From: Candidatus Methylomirabilis sp.
GTDB lineage: Bacteria > Methylomirabilota > Methylomirabilia > Methylomirabilales > Methylomirabilaceae
Reading direction: 5' to 3'
NCBI GenBank assembly: GCA_002634395.1
Contig: NSJM01000009.1
Coordinates: forward strand, 1-55,438
DNA: 55,438 nt
The translations under genes and the position numbers were made by a program. The notes under the pieces were generated by a model, which ran no database searches, was not told the origin of the DNA, and saw only the letters and a list, made by a program, of their open reading frames with translations. This document shows, piece after piece, positions 16,569-25,407 of this stretch. Numbering within the stretch: position 1 is the first letter of the stretch; each line of letters opens with the position of its first letter.

Positions 16569-17522
16569 ATGAATCGAAAGCGGCTGTCACTGGTGTTTGT
16601 CCTTGGGGCAGTTGCCGCCATCGGCTTCTATCTCTGGTGGCACCGCCGTGAACTCGCTTCCGTCGTCGTCGTATCCCCCTTCTACCTGGCATTCTGTGCT
16701 CTCGGCGTCGTCGTCTGCCTGGCCGCTAACGGGCTCATTTTGTACGTTATGATCAGCAGGCTGGGGAGCCGGATCGGGATCTGGGAATGCCTGAACCTCT
16801 CCCTGGTGACCTCGGCAATGAACATCGTGACACCCATGCAGGGGGGGATGGTTGTGCGCGCCGTCTATCTGAAACGGCTCCACGACTTCCAGTATAGCCA
16901 ATATCTCGCAACCCTGATCGGTCGTCAGGTGCTGATGATGATCGTGTGCTCTGGTATGGCGGCAATAGCGCTGGCGTGGATGGCATTTGCCGATCATCGC
17001 TATGGATGGGGCGCCGCGCTTGCCGGCGCGGTGGTGTGTCTGGGCATTGCGGTGCTTGCGCGGCTCTTTCCACGGATCCGACCTCAGGGCAACTGGCTCT
17101 TGGACCGCATCGCCGCGGTCTCAGACGCCTGGTACAGGCTGCGTTCTCAACCTCGGCTCCTCGCCACGCTGACGGTTCTTGTCGGTGTACAGGTTGCAGG
17201 GGAGTTGTTCAGCTTCTGGACCGCATTCGGGGCGATCGGGATTCAGGCGGGACTCGTCGAGGTAACGATAGCGGGAACGCTTGGGGTCCTGGCGTCCACC
17301 CTCAGCATTACTCCAGGCGCCCTGGGGATTTATGAGGCCGTGGTCGCTTTTGTCGGCGCCGGGGTGGCGATAGCCCCGATCCACAGCGTCATGGCGTCCC
17401 TGGTATCGCGCGCAGTGGTGCTGGTTCTGCTCATGGTCCTGGCGCCGTTCGCCATCCTGTTCCTAAAACGACACGCCCCGGTATCCGCCGCGATACTGAG
17501 TTCTGGGGAGCGGCCAACGTAA
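16569..17522 (+). CDS. Flippase-like membrane protein (LPG-synthase TM / UPF0104 family)
   Basis: A 317-residue protein with about eight transmembrane helices. The segment SLVTSAMNIVTPMQGGMVVRAVYLKRLHDF is the hallmark of the lysylphosphatidylglycerol-synthase TM-domain family (NxxxPxxxGxxxRaxyL). LSITPGALGIYEAVVAF near residue 250 is the second conserved block (PGGlGxxE). The start at 16569 gives the short basic N-terminus MNRKRLS before the first helix. Members are often found with glycosyltransferases and are thought to handle lipids or lipid-linked sugars; no transferase domain is attached here. It completes the plus-strand group with the FemAB-like and DegT-like genes. Confidence 0.75.
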   Translation: MNRKRLSLVFVLGAVAAIGFYLWWHRRELASVVVVSPFYLAFCALGVVVCLAANGLILYVMISRLGSRIGIWECLNLSLVTSAMNIVTPMQGGMVVRAVYLKRLHDFQYSQYLATLIGRQVLMMIVCSGMAAIALAWMAFADHRYGWGAALAGAVVCLGIAVLARLFPRIRPQGNWLLDRIAAVSDAWYRLRSQPRLLATLTVLVGVQVAGELFSFWTAFGAIGIQAGLVEVTIAGTLGVLASTLSITPGALGIYEAVVAFVGAGVAIAPIHSVMASLVSRAVVLVLLMVLAPFAILFLKRHAPVSAAILSSGERPT

Positions 17523-17588
17523 CAACAGCCTAGACAGCGCGCGAGCGAGGATCAAGGCGGGGGGCGTGTTGGCTCGTGGACGATGCGG

Positions 17589-18731
17589 TTAGGATCGCGT
17601 ATCGCCGGATGTTACCGGATTCACATGGATCAGCCTCGCCACCAGCGTTTCGGCGATCCCTTCAGGGGTCATCAAGGGCGGGGAAGAGGGGGCCTCAAGT
17701 CGCTGGGAAGGATCGAGCATTACAAGAAGCGCGGCCGCCAGCGCCTCAGCATCGTTCGGCGGTACGGTGAGGCCGAGCTTGTAACGGCACACCAGATTCC
17801 CCATATCACCCACCGCCGAGGCCACGACGGGTAGGCCGGCCTGAATCGCATCGCCGAGGATCAACGGGATCGACTCGATTCGCGACGGGATCGCCAGTAC
17901 CCGGGCGGAGGCCATGGCGCCCGCCACGCCAACAGCGGATAGTGGCCCGTCTACCGCGACGACGTCCTCCAGGCCCAGCCGTTCGACCTGTTGCTTCAGC
18001 TTGGAACGAAGCGTGCCCTCTCCATGCAAGCGAAGCGTAGCGTCAGGCCGGATCCGATGGACTCCAGCGAAGGCCTCGATGAGCAGATCAGGGGCCTTGT
18101 TTGGATGGTAGCGACCCACAAAGAGAACATCCACAGTATCAGGCAGCGATGCTGGGGGAGGGGGGAGTCGGCGGATCGATGGCAGGAACTCGATAGGTTC
18201 GCCGGTCAGCCGAGTTGCCTGGGCCGCCAGTTCCGCCCCGTCGGCGTAGGCGGCATTCGCGTCCGCGAGGACCTTGTGCAGCAGACTCGTTCCATACGGC
18301 CACGAGGGGGCCTTCCAGACATCCGATCCCAGCAGCCAGACCACGTAAGGTACGCCGGACCACCGCTTGACCCATCGCGCGAGAATTCCCGAGGGCAGCG
18401 CCCAGAGAGCCAGCACGCCGTCAGGCCGCTCCCACGCGAGTGCCCGCCGAAGCGCCGGGCGAGCGAGGACGAAGAGCGAGAGGACGCGGATCACGTCCAT
18501 CGGCTCTTTTGCAGACAGGTCGGCCATGGCCGTAGTCGGCCTGAGCCAAGGCAGCCGCACTACTTCGAGTCCGGAATCGATGACGATGCCGCCGGGCTTG
18601 TTGGGGGTCACCACCGTCACACGATGGCCGGATTCTCGGAGCGACAGAGCCAAGTCTCGCGCGAGGACGCCCGCATTGAGCGACTCCTCCGGTACGCGCG
18701 GGTAAGAAGAGGTAATAAGCCAGAGATGCAT
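17589..18731 (-). CDS. Family 4 (GT-B) glycosyltransferase
   Basis: A 380-residue GT-B enzyme. The N-terminal domain begins MHLWLITSSYPRVPEES and carries AGVLARDLALSLRESGHRV. The C-terminal donor domain has DVLFVGRYHPNKAPDLLIEAF, then IPSRIESIPLILGDAIQAGLPVVAS with the EX7E-like region (ES...LGDAI) and TVPPNDAEALAAAL. This is the GT4 layout for retaining transfer from a nucleotide sugar. Its ATG overlaps the TGA of the DegT gene (TGATG), so translation is probably coupled. Donor and acceptor are unknown. Confidence 0.88.
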   Translation of the reverse strand: MHLWLITSSYPRVPEESLNAGVLARDLALSLRESGHRVTVVTPNKPGGIVIDSGLEVVRLPWLRPTTAMADLSAKEPMDVIRVLSLFVLARPALRRALAWERPDGVLALWALPSGILARWVKRWSGVPYVVWLLGSDVWKAPSWPYGTSLLHKVLADANAAYADGAELAAQATRLTGEPIEFLPSIRRLPPPPASLPDTVDVLFVGRYHPNKAPDLLIEAFAGVHRIRPDATLRLHGEGTLRSKLKQQVERLGLEDVVAVDGPLSAVGVAGAMASARVLAIPSRIESIPLILGDAIQAGLPVVASAVGDMGNLVCRYKLGLTVPPNDAEALAAALLVMLDPSQRLEAPSSPPLMTPEGIAETLVARLIHVNPVTSGDTRS

Positions 18732-19894
18732 CAGGAGAACGGTTGGAGTAGTGAGCAGACCGTATCGATGATGCGGTCCACCTGATCATCACGCAGGCGG
18801 GGGGACAGCGGCAGAGAAAATGTGCGTGCCCCAATATCTTCCGCCTGGGGGAACTCGCCGCCTCGATAGCCGAATCGTTCTCGGTAGTAGGCATGCAGGT
18901 GCAGCGCCGTAAAGTGGACGCCGGTCCCGACTCCTCTCTGTCTCAGGGTCTCACGCAGCGTGTCGCGATCGAATGGCGTTCGATCGGTATCGAGCAGCGG
19001 GGAGTACAAGTGCAACGAGGATCGGCCGAATTCCGGCGCGGGTGTGGGCGGAAGTTCGAGCGGCAGATCGGCGAAGGCGTTATTGTAACGTTTCCAAATG
19101 GCGCGGCGGCGTTCCCATGAGGCTTCGATCCGAGCGAGTTGTCGAAGGCCGAGCGCGGCCTGAAGATCGGTCAGATTGTACTTGAAGCCCGGCTCGATCA
19201 CCTCATAGAGCCGCGCGGTGTCTCCCGAGTACCGGCTCCACGCGTCCGCCGACAGGCCGTGATAGCCCAGCATCCGCACCCTCCTCGCCAAATTCTCGCT
19301 CGGCGTCGTGAGCATCCCGCCGTCGGCAGTCGTAATATTTTTCGTCGCGTAAAAGCTGTACGCGGTCGCGTCCGCCAGCGCTCCCAGGCGGCGTCCCTTA
19401 TATTGTGTCTCGATCGCATGGGCTGCGTCGACCAACATCGTGGCCCCGGATGTGGTCGCGGCGGCTTTTAAGGCATCAAGATCCGCGGGATACCCTCCAA
19501 GGAGGACCGGCATGACGGTGCGGGTCCTGTCTGTGATCACCGGCAACAACGTTTCGGCGGACAGGTTCCTGGTCGCACGATCGACATCCGCGAACACTGG
19601 AGTGGCACCGACGTGTACGACAACATTGGCGGTAGCGGGGAACGTTAAAGCGGGGACAACAACTTCGTCGTGTACGCCGACGTTGAGCGCGATCAGACCC
19701 AGGTGCAACGCCGCCGTCCCGCTGCACGTGCCGACGGTGTAGGGCGCGTCCACATAGTCGCCGAACCGGCCCTCGAATTCATGCGCCTTGGGACCGGTTC
19801 CGATCCACAGGCTTTCGAGGGCGGCGACGACCTCCCGGATATCCTCTTGTTGGATATCAGGCTGGCCAAACACGATGAAGTCTCTATTTCGCAT
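18731..19894 (-). CDS. DegT/DnrJ/EryC1/StrS sugar aminotransferase
   Basis: A 387-residue PLP enzyme that transaminates keto sugars bound to nucleotides. IGTGPKAHEFEGRFGDYV, VGTCSGTAALHLGLIAL (phosphate-binding), MLVDAAHAIETQYKGRRLG (Asp contacting the PLP ring) and YSFYATKNITTADGGML (PLP lysine in TKN) are all standard. The ATG at 19894 is chosen because GGAG lies five bases upstream, rather than 19951. The C-terminus includes GTGVHFTALHLHAYYRERFGY, which binds the sugar in this family. With the coupled GT4 gene it suggests that an amino sugar made here is transferred to the glycan. Confidence 0.9.
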   Translation of the reverse strand: MRNRDFIVFGQPDIQQEDIREVVAALESLWIGTGPKAHEFEGRFGDYVDAPYTVGTCSGTAALHLGLIALNVGVHDEVVVPALTFPATANVVVHVGATPVFADVDRATRNLSAETLLPVITDRTRTVMPVLLGGYPADLDALKAAATTSGATMLVDAAHAIETQYKGRRLGALADATAYSFYATKNITTADGGMLTTPSENLARRVRMLGYHGLSADAWSRYSGDTARLYEVIEPGFKYNLTDLQAALGLRQLARIEASWERRRAIWKRYNNAFADLPLELPPTPAPEFGRSSLHLYSPLLDTDRTPFDRDTLRETLRQRGVGTGVHFTALHLHAYYRERFGYRGGEFPQAEDIGARTFSLPLSPRLRDDQVDRIIDTVCSLLQPFS

Positions 19895-19978
19895 GACGCT
19901 CCGACGTAGATACGTGTACGAGTCGACTGACCCATAGCTCCCCGCTACCAATTTGGGGTGCTCGGACTCAAATTCGAC

Positions 19979-20206
19979 CTATTCTACCCCAAAGAGGACA
20001 GCGCCGCTACGCGATTTCGGCCGGTCCGTCTCGATCGCCACCCAGTCCAGCGCGATGCCCAGTTCTCGATCATCTTCGTTTAGTCCTGCGGCCATCGGGA
20101 CGAAAGTAGGCGTACGGAGTGTGAGGATTGCCCCGGCGTCGCCCCCATTCGCAAGGAGGCCCGGGGGTAACGGGAACCGATGAACTGTAAAGCCGGGTTG
20201 ATCCAC
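19979..20206 (-). pseudogene. C-terminal remnant of an unidentified surface-glycan gene
   Basis: A 75-codon frame beginning with GTG and reading FTVHRFPLPPGLLANGGDAG, then ILTLRTPTFVPMAAGL and DDRELGIALDWVAIE. The ending RELGIxLDWVxIE is common at the C-termini of large membrane or GT-associated proteins with an Ig-like or jelly-roll tail. An in-frame stop shortly before the GTG and the lack of any N-terminal part show it is a fragment. It begins at the same junction (about 20200) where the plus-strand remnant begins. Confidence 0.5.
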
Positions 20207-20520
20207 GGCCCCGCCTTACCCCTCACGCCCCCTATCGTCCGTTGCTGTGGGGATCGCTGGAGCAGGGCCTGGCGGGCTGCTTGAGACTGGCTGAGATAGC
20301 CCAGGCCACAGGCAGTCCACTCGTACTGGTCCTGTTGTGCCATCCTTGGGAATTCGCTCCAGTGTGGAATCCTTGGGGGGCGCCGTTTGGTGAGACCCGG
20401 CTTTCCAACCTAAACAATCTATTAGATATACTGCTTCATGATTGGAGGGCCCAAGCCGTTCCGATGTCGAACCTGTGCGAGGAATGGGAACGCCATCGCT
20501 CCGTTACGCGCGAACCGTGA
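20191..20520 (+). pseudogene. C-terminal remnant of a polysaccharide deacetylase
   Basis: The plus frame reads PHAPYRPLLWGSLEQGLAG, then LVLVLLCHPWEFAPVWNPWG and LNNLLDILLHDWRAQAVPMS followed by NLCEEWERH and a stop. HPWEFxP followed by a weak helix and a final xxMSxL is the C-terminal pattern of the polysaccharide-deacetylase (CE4) family, where the His contributes to the active site. The N-terminal metal-binding Asp-Asp/His-His part is missing. It probably came from a gene that once deacetylated the local polysaccharide. Confidence 0.5.
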
Positions 20521-20715
20521 GGCCCACCCGGCGCGATCGCGAAGTCATGCGCTCCATAGCTTTTGTCTGAGGCAACTTCGTATGACTTCTAAGCGGGGCG
20601 GTTCGCGGGTGAAGAGAGGGTGGACCAATTGTGCTGGCAGAAGGGAACGACGATGATGTAAGATGAAGCGAATCTCACTGCGCACGGATTCGGCTCTCAC
20701 TGACTTTTTCCCTAC
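20521..20715. other. Spacer before the ABC exporter genes
   Basis: No recognised gene. It should contain the promoter for the wzm-wzt pair and the downstream operon, but no clear -35/-10 pair was found by eye. Confidence 0.3.
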
Positions 20716-21612
20716 GTGGAACAATGGAGTGGCTGTTTGGCGGATCTGGTTCACCCGGATAGATCAACGCTCGACCATCAGCAGAGTGCATCGCCACCGA
20801 CACTGATGATTCGCCCTTCCACAGGTTGGGCGTCGATCAACCTGGCCGAACTATGGGAGTATCGGGAACTTCTCTATTTTCTTATCTGGCGGGACATAAA
20901 AGTCCGCTATAAACAGACGGCCATCGGTGCGGCCTGGGCCATCATCCAGCCGTTCTTCACCATGGTGGTCTTCAGTATTTTCTTTGGCCGACTGGCCAAG
21001 ATTCCCTCAGACGGGCTTCCCTATCCGATCTTCGCCTACTGCGCGCTTCTCCCGTGGCAGCTCTTCTCCCAGGCTCTCACTCAATCCGGCAACAGTCTGG
21101 TGGCGAACGAGCGCCTTATCACCAAGGTCTATTTCCCTAGGCTGGTGATTCCCCTGTCTGCCGTGCTGGCCGGGCTTGTGGATTTTGGCATCGCGTTCGT
21201 GATATTGTTGGCAATGATGGCCTACTACGGGATCACCCCGACGGCAGCGGTGTTCACGCTTCCGTTCTTCTTGCTGTTGGCGCTCGGAACAGCACTGGGT
21301 GTGGGGTTGTGGCTATCGGCGTTGAACGTCCGGTATCGGGACGTGCGCTACACGGTGCCCTTCCTAACCCAATTCTGGCTCTTCGCGACGCCGATTGTGT
21401 ACCCAAGTAGTCTGATACCGGAATCATGGCGCGCCGTCCTCGGTCTCAATCCTATGGCCGGCGTCGTGGAAGGGTGTCGGTGGGCGCTGCTGGGCACGGC
21501 TCACCCGCCGGGCCTCATCGTGGCTGTGTCCGTCGCTGCCGTTCTCGCGCTTTTGGTGGGGGGTCTCTACTACTTCCGTCGGATGGAAAAGACCTTTGCC
21601 GACGTAGTCTAA
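20716..21612 (+). CDS. wzm: ABC-2 polysaccharide export permease (Wzm-like)
   Basis: A 298-residue permease with about six membrane helices. LWEYRELLYFLIWRDIKVRYKQT (shown from about residue 46) is the hallmark amphipathic entry of Wzm-type permeases, followed by GAAWAIIQPFFTMVVFSIFF and, late, FLTQFWLFATPIVYPSSLIP and LNPMAGVVEGCRWALLG. It forms the inner-membrane channel that moves lipid-linked polysaccharide to the periplasm, working as a dimer with Wzt. The GTG start at 20716 has no clear ribosome site; an ATG at 20806 would begin MIRPSTGW and is possible. The wzt gene starts four bases after its stop. Confidence 0.92.
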   Translation: MEQWSGCLADLVHPDRSTLDHQQSASPPTLMIRPSTGWASINLAELWEYRELLYFLIWRDIKVRYKQTAIGAAWAIIQPFFTMVVFSIFFGRLAKIPSDGLPYPIFAYCALLPWQLFSQALTQSGNSLVANERLITKVYFPRLVIPLSAVLAGLVDFGIAFVILLAMMAYYGITPTAAVFTLPFFLLLALGTALGVGLWLSALNVRYRDVRYTVPFLTQFWLFATPIVYPSSLIPESWRAVLGLNPMAGVVEGCRWALLGTAHPPGLIVAVSVAAVLALLVGGLYYFRRMEKTFADVV

Positions 21613-21615
21613 AAC

Positions 21616-22914
21616 GTGAGCATGATCGCAATACGTTGTGACGGACTGGGCAAACAGTACCGAATCGGGCGGCGCGAGCGATACCGGACGTTTCGTGACA
21701 CCCTGTCCGACATCATGTATGCCCCCTTCCGCCGAAACCGTTCTGCCTTACAGCCTTCCGACCTTCCCACGTCTCAGTATGCCGATGAGAACAACACCAT
21801 CTGGGCGCTCAAGGACGTCTCTTTCGAGATCGGCCAGGGTGAGGTGATCGGTCTCATAGGGTCCAATGGATCCGGCAAGAGTACGCTGCTCAAGATCCTC
21901 TCTCGCATCACCGAGCCGACAGAGGGCACTGCAGAGATCCGCGGTCGAGTAAGTTCACTCTTAGAGGTGGGCACAGGCTTTCACCCTGAATTGACCGGCC
22001 GGGAGAATATCTACCTCAATGGCGCCATCCTGGGAATGAAGCGGATAGAACTTGACCGCAACTTTGATGAGATTGTCGCTTTCGCCGAAATCGAGAGGTT
22101 TCTCGACACGCCGGTGAAACACTACAGCAGCGGCATGTATGTGCGCCTGGCTTTCGCCGTAGCTGCCCATCTGGAGCCCGAGATCCTCTTGGTCGATGAG
22201 GTGCTGGCGGTAGGGGATGCGGCGTTCCAAAGGAAGTGTTTAGGAAAGATGGCGAATGTGGCAAGTGTCGGGCGGACGGTATTGTTTATCAGTCATAATA
22301 TGCAAGCGATCTCCTACCTCTGCTCGTCGACGATCCTTCTGGGGGACGGACGGGTAGTCAGTCAAGGCCAAACCGCGCAGGTGATTGGACAGTATCTGTC
22401 TTGGGGCACCAATAAGTCGGCTGAAGCCGTATGGTCCTTTGAAGGAGCCCCCGGCACGAGCATCGCGAAGCTACGATCCGTCAGAGCGCTCAACGAGGTG
22501 AATGAGCCGTGTTTCAATATGGGGATGAACAACCCGATTACGCTGAGGGTTGAGTTTTGGATTCTTCGTCAGGCCAGGGTTGAGGTGAGTCTTCATCTGT
22601 ATAATCGGGAGGGAGTACGTCTGTTTGCTACCGGGAATTTCCATGATCCGAGCTGGCGAGGAATCGAGCATGAGCCTGGGCTGTACGCAGCGTCGTGCAC
22701 CATCCCAAAGCATTACCTGAACGAAGGCGTGCATTCCGTCGAGGTTTACCTGCATCATGGCAACCCCCATCAGGTTGATGTGAAGGTTCCGGAAGTCGTC
22801 TCATTCGACGTGCGCGACCCTGGAGACACCAGAGGCGATTGGACCGGACAATGGGCAGGCGTAATTCGTCCAATCCTTGCCTGGACTGGAGAACGCCTTG
22901 GAGCTGTTCCATGA
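21616..22914 (+). CDS. wzt: ABC polysaccharide exporter ATPase with carbohydrate-binding tail (Wzt-like)
   Basis: A 432-residue protein. The ATPase domain has Walker A GSNGSGKST (about residue 79), a signature YSSGMYVRLAFAVA and Walker B ILLVDEVLAVGD, with FISHNMQAI as the H-loop. From about residue 285 an extra domain of ~140 residues follows (ITLRVEFWILRQARVEVSLH...), the position of the Wzt C-terminal domain that recognises the modified end of the O-chain. GTG at 21616 or ATG at 21622 may start it. The C-terminal domain predicts that the exported chain carries a terminal modification. Paired with the permease just upstream. Confidence 0.93.
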   Translation: MSMIAIRCDGLGKQYRIGRRERYRTFRDTLSDIMYAPFRRNRSALQPSDLPTSQYADENNTIWALKDVSFEIGQGEVIGLIGSNGSGKSTLLKILSRITEPTEGTAEIRGRVSSLLEVGTGFHPELTGRENIYLNGAILGMKRIELDRNFDEIVAFAEIERFLDTPVKHYSSGMYVRLAFAVAAHLEPEILLVDEVLAVGDAAFQRKCLGKMANVASVGRTVLFISHNMQAISYLCSSTILLGDGRVVSQGQTAQVIGQYLSWGTNKSAEAVWSFEGAPGTSIAKLRSVRALNEVNEPCFNMGMNNPITLRVEFWILRQARVEVSLHLYNREGVRLFATGNFHDPSWRGIEHEPGLYAASCTIPKHYLNEGVHSVEVYLHHGNPHQVDVKVPEVVSFDVRDPGDTRGDWTGQWAGVIRPILAWTGERLGAVP

Positions 22915-23177
22915 CGTCTCTCGGTTATTAAATTCTCAGACGCTCGATGCGCTTGAGGATAGTGAGAGACTTGTCTTGATGCGGAAAGCTCCGGAGCAGA
23001 TTCAGCCGTTGCAACGTCGCTCTGCTCTACACCATCGCACCGTTACGCCTCGGATGAAGGCGGGCCTTGGGCCATATGAATGAGCCGGGTTACTGAGGCG
23101 TTCATGGGAAGTCGGATCTGTTGAACGGTTGAGGGCTGTCAGTGCTGTTTGCATGACTACCTAAGGGGAAATTACCA
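22915..23177. other. Spacer between exporter and ulosonate operon
   Basis: No gene recognised. AAGGGGAAATTACC just before 23178 supplies the ribosome site of the next gene. A promoter could lie here but was not identified. Confidence 0.3.
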
Positions 23178-24047
23178 ATGCGATCGGTGCAGATCGGGGA
23201 TCGTCTCGTTGGTCCAGGACATCCCGTCTTCGTTCTTGCTGAAATCGGGATCAATCACAACGGCGATCTCGATCTGGCCAGGAGGCTCATCGAATCTGCC
23301 GCCGAGTCGCGTTGCGATGCGGTCAAGTTCCAGAAACGCACTGTCGAGGCCGTCTATACCCTTCAGGAACTGACGCAGCCACGGGAGAGTCCTTTCGGGA
23401 CCACGAACGGGGACCTCAAACGAGGTCTGGAATTCGATCACAAGGAATACGCCGAGATCGATCGCGTATGCCGTGCGCTTGACATTGCATGGTTTGCCTC
23501 CTGCTGGGATGAGCGATCCGTTGACTTCATCGAAACCTTCGATCCACCGTGCTACAAGATTGCATCGGCCTCACTGACAGACGATTCCCTGCTTCGCCAT
23601 TGCCGAGGCACGGGGCGGCCTATCATTCTTTCTACAGGCATGAGCTCCATTGAGCAGATTGACCATGCTGTTGAGGTGCTCGGGCGAGACAATTTGATTC
23701 TCATGCATTGCACCAGCACCTATCCATCCAGTCTCGAGGAACTCAATCTCAGGGTCATCCAAAGCCTGATGGAGCGATACGATGTGCCCGTTGGCTACTC
23801 CGGGCATGAGGTCGGCCTCTCTACGACTCTGGCGGCCGTTGTCCTGGGCGCGTGCGTCATAGAGCGACACATCACCCTGGATCGGGCGATGTGGGGCAGC
23901 GACCAGGCCGCGTCAGTGGAACCCCATGGTATGGCTCGCCTGGTCAAGGATATCCGAGCCGTTGAAATTGCGATGGGTGATGACGTGAAGCGGGTCTATG
24001 AGAGTGAGGTCCCCATTATGCGCAAATTGCGAAGGATAAGTACGTGA
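23178..24047 (+). CDS. NeuB/SpsE-family ulosonic acid synthase lacking the SAF domain
   Basis: A 289-residue TIM-barrel enzyme that condenses phosphoenolpyruvate with an aldose or its phosphate. VLAEIGINHNGDLDLARRLI and SRCDAVKFQKRT are the classic NeuB N-terminal blocks, then CYKIASASLTDDSLL, ILSTGMSS, LMHCTSTYPSS, VGYSGHEVGLSTTLAAVVLG and IERHITLDRAMWGSDQAASVEP carry metal and PEP ligands (His, Glu, Asp, Arg). Usual NeuB proteins are ~340-350 residues with a C-terminal antifreeze-like SAF domain that closes the partner active site; this one ends at its expected junction. Its last four bases overlap the GTG of the phosphatase gene. The product is therefore a ulosonic acid of unknown identity. 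Confidence 0.88.
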   Translation: MRSVQIGDRLVGPGHPVFVLAEIGINHNGDLDLARRLIESAAESRCDAVKFQKRTVEAVYTLQELTQPRESPFGTTNGDLKRGLEFDHKEYAEIDRVCRALDIAWFASCWDERSVDFIETFDPPCYKIASASLTDDSLLRHCRGTGRPIILSTGMSSIEQIDHAVEVLGRDNLILMHCTSTYPSSLEELNLRVIQSLMERYDVPVGYSGHEVGLSTTLAAVVLGACVIERHITLDRAMWGSDQAASVEPHGMARLVKDIRAVEIAMGDDVKRVYESEVPIMRKLRRIST

Positions 24048-24550
24048 TACGGGTCCTGGCCCTGGATATCGACGGTGTGCTCACCGATGGGATGGTTACG
24101 TTAGATGAGGCCGGGCGCGAATTCAAGAAGCTGTCCTACCGGGACATCGATGCCGTATTCGCGGCGCAGCGCCAAGGCGTGGAGGTCGTCCTGGTGACCG
24201 GCGAGTCGTCGCCATGGGTCGATATGATCGCCCGTCGATTAGAAGTCAGCCGCGTATTTCGGCAGGCTAAGAATAAGTGGAAAGCCCTCCAACAGTTGTC
24301 CAGCGATCTCGGAGTGAACCTTGAACAGGTGTGCTTCGTTGGTGATTCGCAACGAGATGCCGAGGCGCTTTCGTCGGTTGGACTTGGTCTGGCACCGGTT
24401 GATGCGACCCGGGAGGCCAGGGCGGCAGCTCACCGAATACTACAACATCAGGGGGGAGATGGGGCCGTGGCTGAGGCGGTCGAGATTGTGCTGCGAAGTA
24501 ACGGAGCTGCGGACGACTTGGGTGTGGTGGGGCAGGAGAATACCGATTGA
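24044..24550 (+). CDS. KdsC-like HAD phosphatase
   Basis: A 168-residue HAD protein without cap domain, the size of KdsC (3-deoxy-octulosonate-8-phosphate phosphatase). Motif I is LALDIDGVLTDG (catalytic Asp in DxDGVLTDG), motif II LVTGESS, a lysine sits in QAKNKWKAL, and motif IV is VCFVGDSQRDAEAL. A GTG start overlaps the synthase stop as GTGA. Placed after a NeuB-like synthase it should remove the phosphate from a ulosonic acid 9- or 8-phosphate, which implies that the synthase uses a phosphorylated aldose. Confidence 0.88.
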   Translation: MIRVLALDIDGVLTDGMVTLDEAGREFKKLSYRDIDAVFAAQRQGVEVVLVTGESSPWVDMIARRLEVSRVFRQAKNKWKALQQLSSDLGVNLEQVCFVGDSQRDAEALSSVGLGLAPVDATREARAAAHRILQHQGGDGAVAEAVEIVLRSNGAADDLGVVGQENTD

Positions 24551-25407
24551 ATGAGATTGGCATCATGCAGGGGCGGCTTTCGCCGGCGGTGCCTGGACGA
24601 CTACAGGCGTTCCCGTGGTCAACGTGGGAAAAAGAATTCTGCCATGCCGCCACGTGTGGGTTCGAGGTGATTGAGTGGTTGTTCGAGGCCGATCGCTACG
24701 AGCAGAACCCCATCTGGACGCAGGACGGCGTACAGCGCATTCGTCAGAAGATGGCAACTACGGGAATCCGATTGCGCTCATTGTGCGCTGACTACTTTAT
24801 GGTCCATCCATTCTTTCGAGTCTCCGAACCGGAGCGTACCCAAAGCATCGCAGTGCTCAACAGACTCATCCTCCAAGCCGCCGGCGTGGGAATCAAGACG
24901 ATCCTCTTGCCCGTGCTCGAGGGGGCCGGGATCCGCGCAGACACAGAGAAGATTCAATTGCTCGACGCTCTTTGCGAGCCCCTGTCGCTTGCAATAAGGC
25001 ACGGGATCCGGCTTGGGCTGGAGACGGAATTACCGGCGGCTGAGTATCGAGCTTTGGTTGAGCGCGGGAACCATCCCGCCTTAGGTGTGTACTTCGATAC
25101 GGGCAATGCCGTTGCCAAGGGTCATGATATCGCTGCAGAGATCCGTGTGCTGGGACCATTCCTGTGCGGTATCCATATTAAAGATCGCACATGCGGTGGT
25201 CCCAGCGTGTTACTAGGTCAAGGTGACGCGGATTTTACGAGCTTCTTCCAGGCCATGGGTGAGACGGCATACATCGGTCCGTTAGTCCTCGAGACGCCAT
25301 CCGGCAATGACTTTCTGGCTCTCGCCGGAACCCATCTGAAATATGTCAGAGAGTATTGTAATCAGGCGCCCGCTGAAGTGAATTCGGTCAGACAGGTCTC
25401 CCGGTGA
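24547..25407 (+). CDS. Sugar phosphate isomerase/epimerase (AP-endonuclease-2-like TIM barrel)
   Basis: A 286-residue xylose-isomerase-like TIM barrel. The N-terminus IGIMQGRLSPAVPGR is characteristic and fixes the start at the TTG at 24547, which overlaps the previous stop as TTGA. LGLETELPAAEY, LGVYFDTGNAVAKGHDI, CGIHIKDRTC and VLETPSGND give the metal-binding Glu, Asp, His and Glu. Such enzymes isomerise or epimerise free or phosphorylated sugars or inositols. In this operon it probably prepares or inverts the aldose precursor of the ulosonic acid; this is inference from position. Confidence 0.8.
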   Translation: MNEIGIMQGRLSPAVPGRLQAFPWSTWEKEFCHAATCGFEVIEWLFEADRYEQNPIWTQDGVQRIRQKMATTGIRLRSLCADYFMVHPFFRVSEPERTQSIAVLNRLILQAAGVGIKTILLPVLEGAGIRADTEKIQLLDALCEPLSLAIRHGIRLGLETELPAAEYRALVERGNHPALGVYFDTGNAVAKGHDIAAEIRVLGPFLCGIHIKDRTCGGPSVLLGQGDADFTSFFQAMGETAYIGPLVLETPSGNDFLALAGTHLKYVREYCNQAPAEVNSVRQVSR

